Assembly (NCBI RefSeq): GCF_019733395.1
Contig: NZ_JAIHOO010000001.1
Location: forward strand, 620,001-684,000
Length of the DNA stretch: 64,000 bases
Direction of reading: 5' to 3'
Source of the DNA: Lysobacter sp. BMK333-48F3
GTDB taxonomy: Bacteria > Pseudomonadota > Gammaproteobacteria > Xanthomonadales > Xanthomonadaceae
Every line of letters begins with the position of its first letter. The stretch's first letter is position 1. Below the pieces are notes generated by a model. That model worked only from the letters and a program-made list of their open reading frames with translations. It did no database searches and was not told where the DNA came from. Of this stretch, positions 27,755 to 36,844 are shown in pieces. The translations under genes and the position numbers were made by a program.

Positions 27755-30700
27755 ATGGATAAGTGCTTCAGCCGCCTTTCGGCGGCATTGTTGTTGGCTT
27801 TGGCCTCGGCTGGATCGGCCCACGCCCAAGTCGTCATCAGTCAGGTCTACGGCGGCGGCGGCAATTCCGGCGCCACGCTCAAGAGCGATTTCATCGAGCT
27901 GCACAACAACGGCAGCGACCCGGTCGACCTGACCGGCTGGAGCGTGCAGTACGCCTCCAGCACCGGTTCGAACTGGTCGCGCACGCCGCTCGCCGGCACC
28001 ATCGCGCCGGGCGGCTATTACCTGATCAAGCAGGCCGACGGCAGCGGCGGCACGGTCGCGCTGCCGACGCCGGACGCGACCGGCACCCTGGCCATGGCCG
28101 GCGGCGCCGGCAAGGTCGCCCTGGTCAACCACAACAACGCGCTGGCCGGCGCCTGCCCGCTGGGCAGCGTCGACTTCGTCGGCTACGGCAGCGGCACCAA
28201 CTGCGCCGAAGGCAGCCAGCCCACCGCCACGCTCAGCGCCATCCTCGCTGCGCTGCGCGCCGGCAACGGCTGCACCGACACCGACGTCAACGGCGCCGAC
28301 TTCGCCGCCGCGCCGGCCGCGCCGCGCAACAGCGCCAGCGCCGCGTTCTCGTGCGCCGGCGCCAACCTGCCGGTGCTGAGCATCGGCGATGTGCTGCGGC
28401 TGGAAAACGCCGGCGAATTCGTCTTCACCGTGACCCTGTCCGAACCGGCTCCGGCCGGCGGCGTCAGCGTGCGCTACGCCACCGCCGACGGCAGCGCCAC
28501 CGCCGCGGGCGATTACAACGTCGCAACCGGCACCGTCACTTTCGCCGAAGGCCAGACCAGCGCCACGCTCACGGTGCAGGTCAACGACGACAGCGAGAGC
28601 GAAGCCGACGAGACCTTCTTCGTCCGCCTCAGCGCGCCCACCGGCGCCCGCCTCGGCGACGCCGAAGCGATCGGCACCATCGTCACCGACGACGTCGAGC
28701 TGACCGCGATCCACGCCATCCAGGGCAACGGCCCGACCTCGCCGCTGGTCGGCCAGCGCGTCTACACCTCCGGCATCGTCACCGGCCGCAAGAGCAACGG
28801 CTTCTTCCTGCAGGCCCCGGACGACGCGATCGACGCCGATCCGGCCACCTCCGAAGCGGTGTTCGTGTTCACCGGCAGCCCGGTTCCGGCCGCGGCCGCG
28901 GTCGGCAACACCGTGCGCGCCAGCGGCCAGGTGATCGAGTACATCCCCACCGCCGATCCGGGCCAGTTGCCGCTGACCGAACTGGGCAACGGCGTGCAGG
29001 TCGTGCTGTTGTCGCAGCCGGTGGTGATCGGCCCGAACACCCTGCCGCAGGCGGTCGCGCTGAGCACCGCCCTGCCCTCGCCGGACGGCGGCCTCGACCA
29101 GCTCGAGCGCTACGAAGGCATGCGGGTGGTCATCCCCAGCGCCACCGTGGTCTCGCCGACCCAGGGCTCGAAGAACGAAACCAACGCCACCGGCAGCGGC
29201 AACGGCATCTTCAACGTGGTCGTCACCGGCCTGCCGCGTCCGTTCCGCGAACCGGGCATCCAGGCGCCGGACGCCGCGCCGGGCGGCGGCAGCATTCCGC
29301 CGATCCCGCGCTGGGACTTCAACCCCGAGCTGATCACCGTCGACAGCGACGCGCTCGGCGGCACGCCGTTCAACCTGTCGACCGGCGCGGTCATCACCGA
29401 CCTCACCGGCCCGCTGGACTACGGCTTCCGCCGCTACACCATCCTGCGCGATCCGGCCGCCCTGTCGACCATCGCCCAGGGCATGCAGCCGGTCGCCTCG
29501 CGCCTGCCGCTGCCGTGGGAATTCACCATCGCCGCCTACAACGTCGAGCGCTTCTTCGACGCGGTCAACGACCCGGCGATCGGCGAACCGGTGCTGACCC
29601 CGGACGCCTACGCGCGCCGCCTGGGCAAGATCTCGCAGGGCATCTCCTACCTGCAGCAGCCCGACATCCTGGGCCTGATCGAAGTCGAGAACCTGACCGC
29701 GCTGCAGGACATCGCCGCGCGCGTCAACGCCGATGCGGTCGCCGCCGGCAAGCCCGATCCGAAGTACGTCGCCCACCTGCTGGAAGGCAACGACATCGGC
29801 GGCATCGACGTCGGCTTCCTGCTCAAGACCGCCGAGCTCGGCGGCCAGGCCCGGGTCGAAGTGCAGGCGGTGACCCAGGTCGGCAAGGACGCGACCTGGA
29901 CCCAGCCCGACGGCAGCAGCGGCCAGCTCAACGACCGTCCGCCGCTGATGCTGCAGGCGACCGTGCACGGCAACGGCGGCCGCAGCTTCCCGGTCACGGT
30001 GATCCTGGTCCACCAGCGCTCGCTGATCGACAGCGAACTCGACGACGCCGCCGGCCACCGCGTGCGCATGAAGCGCCAGGCCCAGGCCGAGTTCCTGGCC
30101 CGCTTCATCCAGGAGCGCCAGGTCGCCGATCCGGCCGAACGCATCGTCACCCTCGGCGACTTCAACGCGTTCGAGTTCAACGACGGCCTGACCGACGTGA
30201 TCAACACCGTGGTCGGCACGCCGACGCCGGACGATCAGACCGCGGTGCCGGGCGACGGCGCCGACCTGGTCGAGCCCAACCTGGTCAAGCTCGGCGATCT
30301 GGAAACCCCGGATCAGCGCTACAGCTACACCTTCGGCGGCAGCGCCCAGACCATCGACCACGTGCTCGCCAACCAGGCCCTGGTCGGCGCCGCGGCCGGG
30401 CTCGCGCTCGACCACGCGCGGATCAACGCCGACTTCCCGGAGATCAACCGCAGCCTGGCCGATTCGCCGTCGCGCCTGTCCGACCACGACCCGGTCGTCG
30501 CCTACATCGACGCTCGCCGGCGCGCGGACCTGGCGGTGATCGCCTCGACCTCGACCGCTTCGGTGCGGATCGGCCGCCCGGTGCAGTTCAGCGCGACGCT
30601 GAACAACGCCGGTCCGGAACAGGCCGACTACCCGGGCATCGGTTTCGCGATCAACGCCGAATTGCCGGCGCTGAACGTGACCGCTCCGTCCGGTTGGAAC

Positions 30701-31315
30701 TGCGACACCCCGCAGGTGAGCGCCGGTTCGACCCACGTCGCCTGTAACCGCGATGTCCTGGCCAACGGCGAAGGCGCGACCTTCGCCCTGTCGGCGGACG
30801 CGACCGAAGCGATGATCGGCAAGACCACCACGCTGGCCGTCGCCGCGCAGGCGCAGTCGTTCGATCCGAACGACGGCAACGACCAGGCCCTGGTCAACGT
30901 GGAAGTGACCGCGCGCGCCGACCTGGCGATCGACGTCGACGGCCCGCGCGTGCTGCGCGGCGGCCAGAACGGCGCGTTCTCGGTCGCCCTGCGCAATCGC
31001 GGCGGCGACGTCGCGGTGCTGCCGAGCGTGACCCTGTACGGCGACGCGCCGGCGGGTAACGTCTCGATCGCCGCGCCGTCGGGCTGGAACTGCACGGTCG
31101 CGCCGCAGAGCGGCGGCTTCGAAGCCACTTGCGAAGGCGCGCGTCTGGCCGCCGGCGCGAGCCAGCGCTTCGACTTCGCCATCGTCGCGCCGCGTCCGGG
31201 CCTGTTCGACCGCCGACTGCTGCTGACCGGCCTGGCCGCGTCGGCGGTGGAAGATCCGAATCCGTTCAACGATTTCGACTTCCACCTGGTGCAGTTGACC
31301 GGCCGCTGGTGGTGA
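27755..31315 (+). CDS. Secreted ExeM/NucH-family endonuclease with lamin-tail domain
   Basis: A 1186-residue exported nuclease. Signal peptide 1-24, lamin-tail domain (about 25-190), one Calx-beta repeat (about 205-311), the ExeM-type beta/OB region (about 314-560), an EEP nuclease domain (about 590-915), then two DUF11-like beta repeats (about 920-1186). The catalytic set is complete: Asn596 (AAYNVERFF), Glu643 (LIEVEN), Asp685 (GGIDVGFL), Asp802 and Asn804 (LGDFNAFEFNDG), Asp910-His911 (SDHDPV). Such enzymes degrade extracellular DNA in biofilms or for feeding. I chose the ATG at 27755 (GGGGAG 5 nt upstream); ATG 27743 is possible. A terminator follows at 31390. Confidence 0.92.
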   Translation: MDKCFSRLSAALLLALASAGSAHAQVVISQVYGGGGNSGATLKSDFIELHNNGSDPVDLTGWSVQYASSTGSNWSRTPLAGTIAPGGYYLIKQADGSGGTVALPTPDATGTLAMAGGAGKVALVNHNNALAGACPLGSVDFVGYGSGTNCAEGSQPTATLSAILAALRAGNGCTDTDVNGADFAAAPAAPRNSASAAFSCAGANLPVLSIGDVLRLENAGEFVFTVTLSEPAPAGGVSVRYATADGSATAAGDYNVATGTVTFAEGQTSATLTVQVNDDSESEADETFFVRLSAPTGARLGDAEAIGTIVTDDVELTAIHAIQGNGPTSPLVGQRVYTSGIVTGRKSNGFFLQAPDDAIDADPATSEAVFVFTGSPVPAAAAVGNTVRASGQVIEYIPTADPGQLPLTELGNGVQVVLLSQPVVIGPNTLPQAVALSTALPSPDGGLDQLERYEGMRVVIPSATVVSPTQGSKNETNATGSGNGIFNVVVTGLPRPFREPGIQAPDAAPGGGSIPPIPRWDFNPELITVDSDALGGTPFNLSTGAVITDLTGPLDYGFRRYTILRDPAALSTIAQGMQPVASRLPLPWEFTIAAYNVERFFDAVNDPAIGEPVLTPDAYARRLGKISQGISYLQQPDILGLIEVENLTALQDIAARVNADAVAAGKPDPKYVAHLLEGNDIGGIDVGFLLKTAELGGQARVEVQAVTQVGKDATWTQPDGSSGQLNDRPPLMLQATVHGNGGRSFPVTVILVHQRSLIDSELDDAAGHRVRMKRQAQAEFLARFIQERQVADPAERIVTLGDFNAFEFNDGLTDVINTVVGTPTPDDQTAVPGDGADLVEPNLVKLGDLETPDQRYSYTFGGSAQTIDHVLANQALVGAAAGLALDHARINADFPEINRSLADSPSRLSDHDPVVAYIDARRRADLAVIASTSTASVRIGRPVQFSATLNNAGPEQADYPGIGFAINAELPALNVTAPSGWNCDTPQVSAGSTHVACNRDVLANGEGATFALSADATEAMIGKTTTLAVAAQAQSFDPNDGNDQALVNVEVTARADLAIDVDGPRVLRGGQNGAFSVALRNRGGDVAVLPSVTLYGDAPAGNVSIAAPSGWNCTVAPQSGGFEATCEGARLAAGASQRFDFAIVAPRPGLFDRRLLLTGLAASAVEDPNPFNDFDFHLVQLTGRWW

Positions 31316-31389
31316 TCGCCGGCAGGAACCGGGCGTTCGCGCCCGGTTCCTCGCCGCAGCGCCGACCCGCCATCGACATCGTGCGACCC

Positions 31390-31415
31390 AAGCGCGGCTC
31401 CGGCCGCGCTTTTTT
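31390..31415 (+). terminator. Rho-independent terminator after the nuclease gene
   Basis: Stem AAGCGCGGC/GCCGCGCTT with TCCG loop followed by TTTTT. A second perfect hairpin with a TTCG loop but no T run lies just upstream at 31325-31350. The remaining gap to the E1alpha gene (about 365 bp) shows no gene; it includes TATCATCC as a possible -10 region near 31595. Confidence 0.85.
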
Positions 31416-31780
31416 GTTGCCGCGACGCGCGTCGCGCGGAGCGGACGGCGGCCGGCCGAAACCCGACCGTCGGCGCGTTCGCCGCGTGCCGCAGCGCCCG
31501 AATCCATACCGGGCCGTCCTGACCTTATCTGGCGTCTAGCGCGTTCCGGCGAAACTTGCATGCCGCAGCGCGCAACGGCGCTTAACGCGCCTTTGGGTAT
31601 CATCCGCGCCATGACGCAGCGCCCGCCCAGCGGGCGCCGCGGCTTTAGCCCGGCCCGGAATTCCCGCCCCGACGCGCGGAATCCGGACCCAGCCAGTCTG
31701 AAGCTGACCAGCGCGCCCGGCACTGGATCCGGGACCGGAACGATTCGGACCTCATCCCTTTTCCGTGAGGACCTTTCCCG

Positions 31781-32854
31781 ATGACCGTCGCCGCGACGTT
31801 CGAAATCGAATACCTCCAATATCTCGGCGCAGACGGCCAACCCGTCGCCGAGATTCCGGCCGCGTTCAAGGACCCCAACGTCCTGCTGCCGCTGTTCAAG
31901 CAGATGCTGTTCGTGCGCACCTTCGACAGCAAGGCGATCGCCCTGCAGCGCACCGGCAAGCTCGGCACCTACGCCGCCTGCCTCGGCCACGAGGCCACCC
32001 ACGTCGGCATCGGCGCCTCGATGCGGCCCGAAGACGTGTTCGCGCCGAGCTACCGCGAATACGGCGCGCAGTTCATGCGCGGCGTGCAGCCGCGCGAAGT
32101 GCTGATGTACTGGGGCGGCGACGAACGCGGCAACGACTTCGCCGGTCCGCGCCACGACTTCGCCTGGTCGGTGCCGATCTCGACCCAGTGCCTGCACGCC
32201 GCCGGCGCCGCGCTGGCGTTCAAGCTGCGCAAGGAAAAGAGCCTCGCGGTCGCCTGCTGCGGCGACGGCGGTTCGTCCAAGACCGACTTCTACGCCGCGC
32301 TGAATTCGGCCGGCGCCTACCAGTTGCCGCTGATCCTGTGCGTGATCAACAACGGCTGGGCGATCTCGGTGCCGCGTTCGGCCCAGACCGGCGCCAAGAC
32401 CCTGGCCCAGAAGGGCCTGGCCGGCGGCCTGCACTGCCTGCAGGTGGACGGCAACGACCTGATCGCGGTGCTCGAAGGCATGCGCCGCGCGGCCGAACTG
32501 GCGCGCAACGGCGGCGGCGGCAGCGTGATCGAATTCATGACCTACCGCCTGCACGACCACACCACCGCCGACGACGCGCGCCGCTACCGCGACGAAGCCG
32601 AGGTCAAGGACGCCTGGACCCGCGACCCGGTGCCGCGCCTGCGCGCCTACCTCACCGCCCAGGGCGTGTGGAACGAGGAACTGGAAAAGGCCTGGGCCGA
32701 AGAATGCGGCGCCAAGGTCGACGTCGAGATCAACGCCTACCTGGAAACTCCGGTGCAACCGGTCGAAGCCATGTTCGATTACCTCTACGCCGACATGCCG
32801 GCGGATCTGCAGGCGCAACGCGCCGAAGTGCTCGCCCAGGAGGGCCGCCGATGA
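31781..32854 (+). CDS. pdhA: Thiamine-dependent 2-oxo acid (pyruvate) dehydrogenase E1 alpha subunit
   Basis: A 357-residue E1alpha of the heterotetrameric type, which decarboxylates a 2-oxo acid on thiamine diphosphate and passes the acyl group to E2. The ThDP/Mg motif runs from GDG (161-163, ACCGDGGSSKTDFY) to NN (190-191, VINNGWAIS). The phosphorylation-loop region YRLHDHTTADDARRYRDEAEV is typical. First gene of a four-gene run; its TGA overlaps the E1beta ATG. Xanthomonad copies are usually named pyruvate dehydrogenase, but a branched-chain oxo-acid role cannot be excluded from sequence. Confidence 0.9.
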   Translation: MTVAATFEIEYLQYLGADGQPVAEIPAAFKDPNVLLPLFKQMLFVRTFDSKAIALQRTGKLGTYAACLGHEATHVGIGASMRPEDVFAPSYREYGAQFMRGVQPREVLMYWGGDERGNDFAGPRHDFAWSVPISTQCLHAAGAALAFKLRKEKSLAVACCGDGGSSKTDFYAALNSAGAYQLPLILCVINNGWAISVPRSAQTGAKTLAQKGLAGGLHCLQVDGNDLIAVLEGMRRAAELARNGGGGSVIEFMTYRLHDHTTADDARRYRDEAEVKDAWTRDPVPRLRAYLTAQGVWNEELEKAWAEECGAKVDVEINAYLETPVQPVEAMFDYLYADMPADLQAQRAEVLAQEGRR

Positions 32855-33882
32855 ACGCCGCCAGCCAAGCCAAGATCGACACCGCGCAGCCGCTCGCCAC
32901 GCCGGCCGCGATCACCCTGATCGAAGCCATCACTCAGGCCCTGGCCTACGAAATGCGCCACGACGACAGCGTCCTGGTGCTGGGCGAGGACGTCGGCGTC
33001 AACGGCGGCGTGTTCCGCGCCACCGCCGGCCTGCAGCAGCAGTTCGGCCCCGAGCGCGTGCTCGACACGCCGCTGGACGAGACCACCATCGCCGGCCTCA
33101 CCGTCGGCCTGGCCGCGCAGGGCATGAAGCCGGTCGCCGAAGCGCAGTTCGACGGCTTCGTCTATCCCATGCTCGATCACATCATCTGCCACGCCGCGCG
33201 CTTCCGTCACCGCACCCGCGGCCGGCTGAGCTGCCCGATGGTGCTGCGCGTGCCGTGGGGCGGCGGCATCCGCGCCCCGGAACACCACAGCGAAGCCAAC
33301 GAGGCCTTGTTCACCAACGTGCCCGGCCTGCGCGTGGTGCTGCCGTCCTCGCCGGCGCGCGCCTACGGCCTGCTGCTGGCGGCGATCCGCGACCCGGATC
33401 CGGTCATCTTCATGGAGCCCAAGCGCATCTACCGCCAGTACAAGGAAGTGGTCGCCGACGACGGCGAAGCGCTGCCGCTGGACGTGTGCTACGTGCTGCG
33501 CGACGGCAGCGACATCACCCTGGTCAGCTGGGGCGCGCAGGTCAAGGAAACCCTGGAAGCGGCCGACAAGCTGGCCGGCGAAGGGATCAGCGCCGAAGTC
33601 ATCGACGTCGCCACGCTCAAGCCGCTGGACTTCGCCACCATCGCCGAATCGGTGGCCAAGACCGGCCGCTGCGTGATCGTGCACGAAGCGCCCAAGACCG
33701 CCGGCTTCGGCGCCGAGATCGCCGCGCGCCTGGCCGAGGAGTCGATGTACGACCTGCTCGCGCCGGTCGAGCGCGTCACCGGCTACGACACCCACATCCC
33801 GCTGTTCCGCCTGGAGATGAAGTACCTGCCCAGCGTCGACAAGATCGTCGCCGCGGCCAAGCGCGCGCTCGGCCACGGCTGA
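32851..33882 (+). CDS. pdhB: 2-oxo acid (pyruvate) dehydrogenase E1 beta subunit
   Basis: A 343-residue E1beta partner that completes the E1 active site. Motifs: VLVLGEDVGVNGGVFRAT, DTPLDETTIAGLTVGLAAQG, the C-terminal transketolase-type domain with VIDVATLKPLD and HEAPKTAGFGAEIAARL. The ATG at 32851 overlaps the pdhA stop by 4 nt, so translation is coupled. The SH3 gene follows after 1 nt. The E3 component is not in the window. Confidence 0.94.
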   Translation: MNAASQAKIDTAQPLATPAAITLIEAITQALAYEMRHDDSVLVLGEDVGVNGGVFRATAGLQQQFGPERVLDTPLDETTIAGLTVGLAAQGMKPVAEAQFDGFVYPMLDHIICHAARFRHRTRGRLSCPMVLRVPWGGGIRAPEHHSEANEALFTNVPGLRVVLPSSPARAYGLLLAAIRDPDPVIFMEPKRIYRQYKEVVADDGEALPLDVCYVLRDGSDITLVSWGAQVKETLEAADKLAGEGISAEVIDVATLKPLDFATIAESVAKTGRCVIVHEAPKTAGFGAEIAARLAEESMYDLLAPVERVTGYDTHIPLFRLEMKYLPSVDKIVAAAKRALGHG

Positions 33883-33883
33883 C

Positions 33884-34249
33884 ATGCGCGCGCTCGTCGT
33901 CGCCGGCTACCGCGCCCAGTACCACGACCCGATCGCGTTCGAGCGCGGCGCGGTGGTGCGGCTCGGCGAACGCGACAGCGAGTGGCCGGCGTTCGTGTGG
34001 ACCACGCTCGACGACGGCCGCGCCGGCTGGGCGCCGCTGGATTGGCTGCGCCCGCTCGACCCCGCTGTCGACGGTGCGCTCCGCGCGCAGGCGCTGCGCG
34101 ACTACGACGCGCGCGAGCTCGACGTCGAGGCCGGCCAGCGGCTGCGCCTGATCGACGAGCTCGGCGGCTGGTGGTGGGCGCAACGCGAGGACGGCGCGCA
34201 GGGCTGGGTGCCGGCGCGCAACCTGGGAACGATCGACGACGGCGCCTGA
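33884..34249 (+). CDS. Small protein of two tandem SH3-like domains, inside the dehydrogenase operon
   Basis: A 121-residue cytoplasmic-looking protein without a signal peptide. Two SH3-type units are visible: residues 3-58 (VVAGYRAQYHDPIAFERGAVVRL... GRAGWAPLDWLRPL) and 66-118 (AQALRDYDARELDVEAGQRLRLI... GAQGWVPARNL). Both have the ALxxYDA-like opening, the acidic loop and the GW-P near the end, as in eukaryote-type SH3 domains. The gene starts 1 nt after pdhB and precedes the E2 gene by 67 bp. Its place suggests a scaffold or assembly factor binding a Pro/Ala-rich linker such as that of E2; that is inference. Confidence 0.8.
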   Translation: MRALVVAGYRAQYHDPIAFERGAVVRLGERDSEWPAFVWTTLDDGRAGWAPLDWLRPLDPAVDGALRAQALRDYDARELDVEAGQRLRLIDELGGWWWAQREDGAQGWVPARNLGTIDDGA

Positions 34250-34316
34250 CCGCGCCGATGCCAAGGACGACGCCGGCCCGACCGCGTCGCCAACTTACTC
34301 AAGAGACCAACGAGTT

Positions 34317-35681
34317 ATGAGCGATACCAAGACCTTCCTGCTTCCCGACCTCGGCGAAGGCCTGCCGGACGCAACCATCGTCGAATGGGCGGTCAAGGTC
34401 GGCGACACCGTCCGCCTCGACGACACCCTGGTGTCGATGGAGACCGCCAAGGCGGTGGTCGAAGTGCCGTCGCCGGTGTCCGGCAAGGTGCTCAAGCTCG
34501 CCGGCGGCCCCGGCGACGTGATCGTCACCGGCACCATGCTGGCCGAGTTCCAGATCGACCCGAACCTGCCGCAGCGCGCCGACGGCCAGGACACCGGCCA
34601 CCACCACGGCGGCGGCCATGCGCCGGCGCCGCAAGCGCAAGCCGCTGCCGCTGAACCTGCCGCCGCGCCGGCCAAGGCCGAAGCCGCCGAACGCGCCGAC
34701 AGCGGCACCGTGGTCGGGGCGATGCAATCCTCCGACGCGGTGCGCAGCGAACAGGCGGTCGCGGTCGGCGGGGTCAAGGCGATGCCGGCGGTGCGCGCGC
34801 TGGCGCGCAAGCTCGGCGTCGATCTGAGCCGGGTGCGCGCCACCGGCGCCGACGGCACGGTCAGCATGGACGACGTCAAGCGCGCCGGCGCCGACGGCTC
34901 GGCCAAGGTCGGCTCCGCGCCGCCCGCAGCGGTCGCGCCGCGCGCCGCCGCGGCCGCCGAAGCGCCGGCCGCCGCGCCCGCGCGCAGCACCCTGTCGCAA
35001 TCGGGCCGGCCGATGCGGACCCAGCCGCCGGGCGTGGCCGCGACCGGCCAGCCCGAACAGCTCAAGGGCGTGCGCCGCAACATGGCCCGGGTCATGGCCG
35101 ATGCGCACAGCAAGGTCGTGCCGACCACCCTGGCCGACGACGCCGACATCCATGCCTGGGCGCCGGGCAACGACATCACCGGCCGCCTGGTGCGGGCGAT
35201 CGTGACCGCGTGCAAGGCGGTGCCGGCGCTCAACGCCTGGTTCGACGGCGACAAGCTCACCCGCACCCTGCACCCGCAGGTCGACATCGGCATCGCCGTG
35301 GACACCGACGACGGCCTGTTCGTGCCGGCGCTGCGCAATGCCGACGTGCTCGACGCCAACGGCGTGCGCGCGGCGATCAACCGCCTGCGCCAGCAGGTCG
35401 AAGACCGCAGCATCCCGGCCTCGGAACTGACCGGCTACACCATCTCGCTGTCCAACTTCGGCATGTTCGCCGGCCGCTACGCGACCCCGGTGGTGGTGCC
35501 GCCGACCGTGGCCATCGTCGCCGCCGGCAAGGGCCGCCACCAGATGACCCCGGTGATGGGCGGCTTCGAGTCGCACAAGGTCATCCCGTTGTCGCTGACC
35601 TTCGACCACCGCGCCTGCACCGGCGGCGAAGCCGCGCGCTTCCTCAAGGCGATGATCGACGACCTGGCGCGGCCGAACTGA
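34317..35681 (+). CDS. Dihydrolipoamide acyltransferase, E2 core of the 2-oxo acid dehydrogenase
   Basis: A 454-residue E2. One lipoyl domain (residues 3-80, lipoyl-Lys45 in METAKAVVEV), an Ala/Pro/His-rich linker, a peripheral subunit-binding domain (about 152-190, MPAVRALARKLGVDLSRVRATG), a second Ala/Pro linker and the acyltransferase core (about 240-454). The active site reads FDHRACTGGEAARF with His431; the family's usual Asp of DHRxxDG is Thr435 here, a variant I have seen in related E2 proteins. A hairpin terminator follows at 35743. Substrate specificity (acetyl or branched acyl) is not settled. Confidence 0.93.
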   Translation: MSDTKTFLLPDLGEGLPDATIVEWAVKVGDTVRLDDTLVSMETAKAVVEVPSPVSGKVLKLAGGPGDVIVTGTMLAEFQIDPNLPQRADGQDTGHHHGGGHAPAPQAQAAAAEPAAAPAKAEAAERADSGTVVGAMQSSDAVRSEQAVAVGGVKAMPAVRALARKLGVDLSRVRATGADGTVSMDDVKRAGADGSAKVGSAPPAAVAPRAAAAAEAPAAAPARSTLSQSGRPMRTQPPGVAATGQPEQLKGVRRNMARVMADAHSKVVPTTLADDADIHAWAPGNDITGRLVRAIVTACKAVPALNAWFDGDKLTRTLHPQVDIGIAVDTDDGLFVPALRNADVLDANGVRAAINRLRQQVEDRSIPASELTGYTISLSNFGMFAGRYATPVVVPPTVAIVAAGKGRHQMTPVMGGFESHKVIPLSLTFDHRACTGGEAARFLKAMIDDLARPN

Positions 35682-35742
35682 GCCCGCCGCTGCGGCGCGC
35701 CACGGCGCGTCGCGGCCGGCCGGCGCGCTGCGCGCCGGCTCC

Positions 35743-35777
35743 CGCCGACGCCGCTTTCGGGCGGCGTCGGCGTTTCT
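35743..35777 (+). terminator. Terminator of the dehydrogenase operon
   Basis: Perfect 12-bp stem CGCCGACGCCGC and complement, loop TTTCGG, followed by TTTCT. It lies 62 bp after the E2 stop. The rest of the 319-bp gap to the M23 gene shows no gene. Confidence 0.7.
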
Positions 35778-36000
35778 GCGCGGCCGCGGCCTGCCCCGCG
35801 GCCCTCGCCGCAATGGCGTCTCCAGCGCGGCTGCGACCGCGATCCCGATCACGCTCGACGCGTTCGCGGCGTCCAGGAATAAAAAATTCCCTCAAATAAC
35901 GGATTCGGAATCGCGCTAGCGTCGGCGCGCAATCCCGCTGCCGGCTGCGTCCCGCGCCGGTTCCGCCTGTCCACCTCATCGTCCCTCGAGAGGTTTTCCG

Positions 36001-36810
36001 ATGATCCGTTCCCTGCGTCCGATCCTGACCGGGCTGTCGCTGGCCCTGTTCGGCCTGGCCCTGCCCGCCGCCCACGCCGCCCGCCCGGCGTTCCAGATGC
36101 CCTTCCCCTGCGGCCAGACCTGGTACGGCGACACCTATCCCGGCCATGGCCTGCGCTATGCGGTCGACCTCAACCACAAGCCGCGTCCGCTCAGCGACGC
36201 CGACCTGGGCTCGACCGTGGTCGCCTCGGCCAAGGGCGTCGCCCACACCTACAACCCGCACCAGGGCACCGGCTACGGCAAGCTGGTGGTGATCGACCAC
36301 GGCGGCGGCTGGCAGACCTACTACGCCCACCTCAACAGCATCTCGGTCGCCAACGGCGCCAGCGTCGAGCAGGGCCAGAAGATCGGCACGCTCGGCAAGA
36401 CCACCCGTCCCGGCAACAGCATCTCGGCGCATCTGCACTACGAGCAGCGGCTCAACGGCGACGACCAGAAGATCGTCTGGAACGGTTCGACGATCGTGTA
36501 CGACCAGTACGAAGTCGCCTACAAGAGCCGCAACGCCTGCAGCGGCGGCGGCGGCCACGCCGGCACCGTGCGCACCAGCGGTTCGCCGTTGAACGTGCGC
36601 TCGGGCCCGGGCACCGGCTACAGCATCGTCGGTTCGCTGGCCAACGGCGCCGCCGTCACCATCCGCTGCCAGAAGACCGGCGAGTCGGTGACCGGCACCT
36701 ACGGCACCAGCAACCTGTGGAACAACGTCGGCGCCAGCGGCAGCAACCGCTATATTCCCGACGCCTACACTTACACCGGCTCCGACGGCCGGGTCGCGCC
36801 GGATTGCTGA
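36001..36810 (+). CDS. Secreted M23-family peptidase with SH3b domain
   Basis: A 269-residue exported zinc peptidase or amidase of the LytM fold. Signal peptide 1-26 (ends HAAR). Zinc ligands appear to be His49 and Asp56 in PGHGLRYAVDL and His146 in SAHLHYEQ, with catalytic His110 (YYAHL) and His144. The C-terminal part (about 188-265, GSPLNVRSGPGTGYSIVGSL) is a bacterial SH3b domain that usually binds cell-wall peptides. Lysobacter species secrete several such bacteriolytic enzymes; prey-wall hydrolysis is the likely role. Six Cys may form disulfides. Confidence 0.88.
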   Translation: MIRSLRPILTGLSLALFGLALPAAHAARPAFQMPFPCGQTWYGDTYPGHGLRYAVDLNHKPRPLSDADLGSTVVASAKGVAHTYNPHQGTGYGKLVVIDHGGGWQTYYAHLNSISVANGASVEQGQKIGTLGKTTRPGNSISAHLHYEQRLNGDDQKIVWNGSTIVYDQYEVAYKSRNACSGGGGHAGTVRTSGSPLNVRSGPGTGYSIVGSLANGAAVTIRCQKTGESVTGTYGTSNLWNNVGASGSNRYIPDAYTYTGSDGRVAPDC

Positions 36811-36844
36811 TCGCGCCGGGCCCGTCGCAGCGAACGGAGCGTCC

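Noticed and set aside
27509..32818. A 1769-codon open frame on the minus strand across the nuclease and pdhA genes
   Set aside because: It is antisense to two clear genes, has the His/Gly/Arg/Val-rich composition of a GC-driven shadow frame and no domain.
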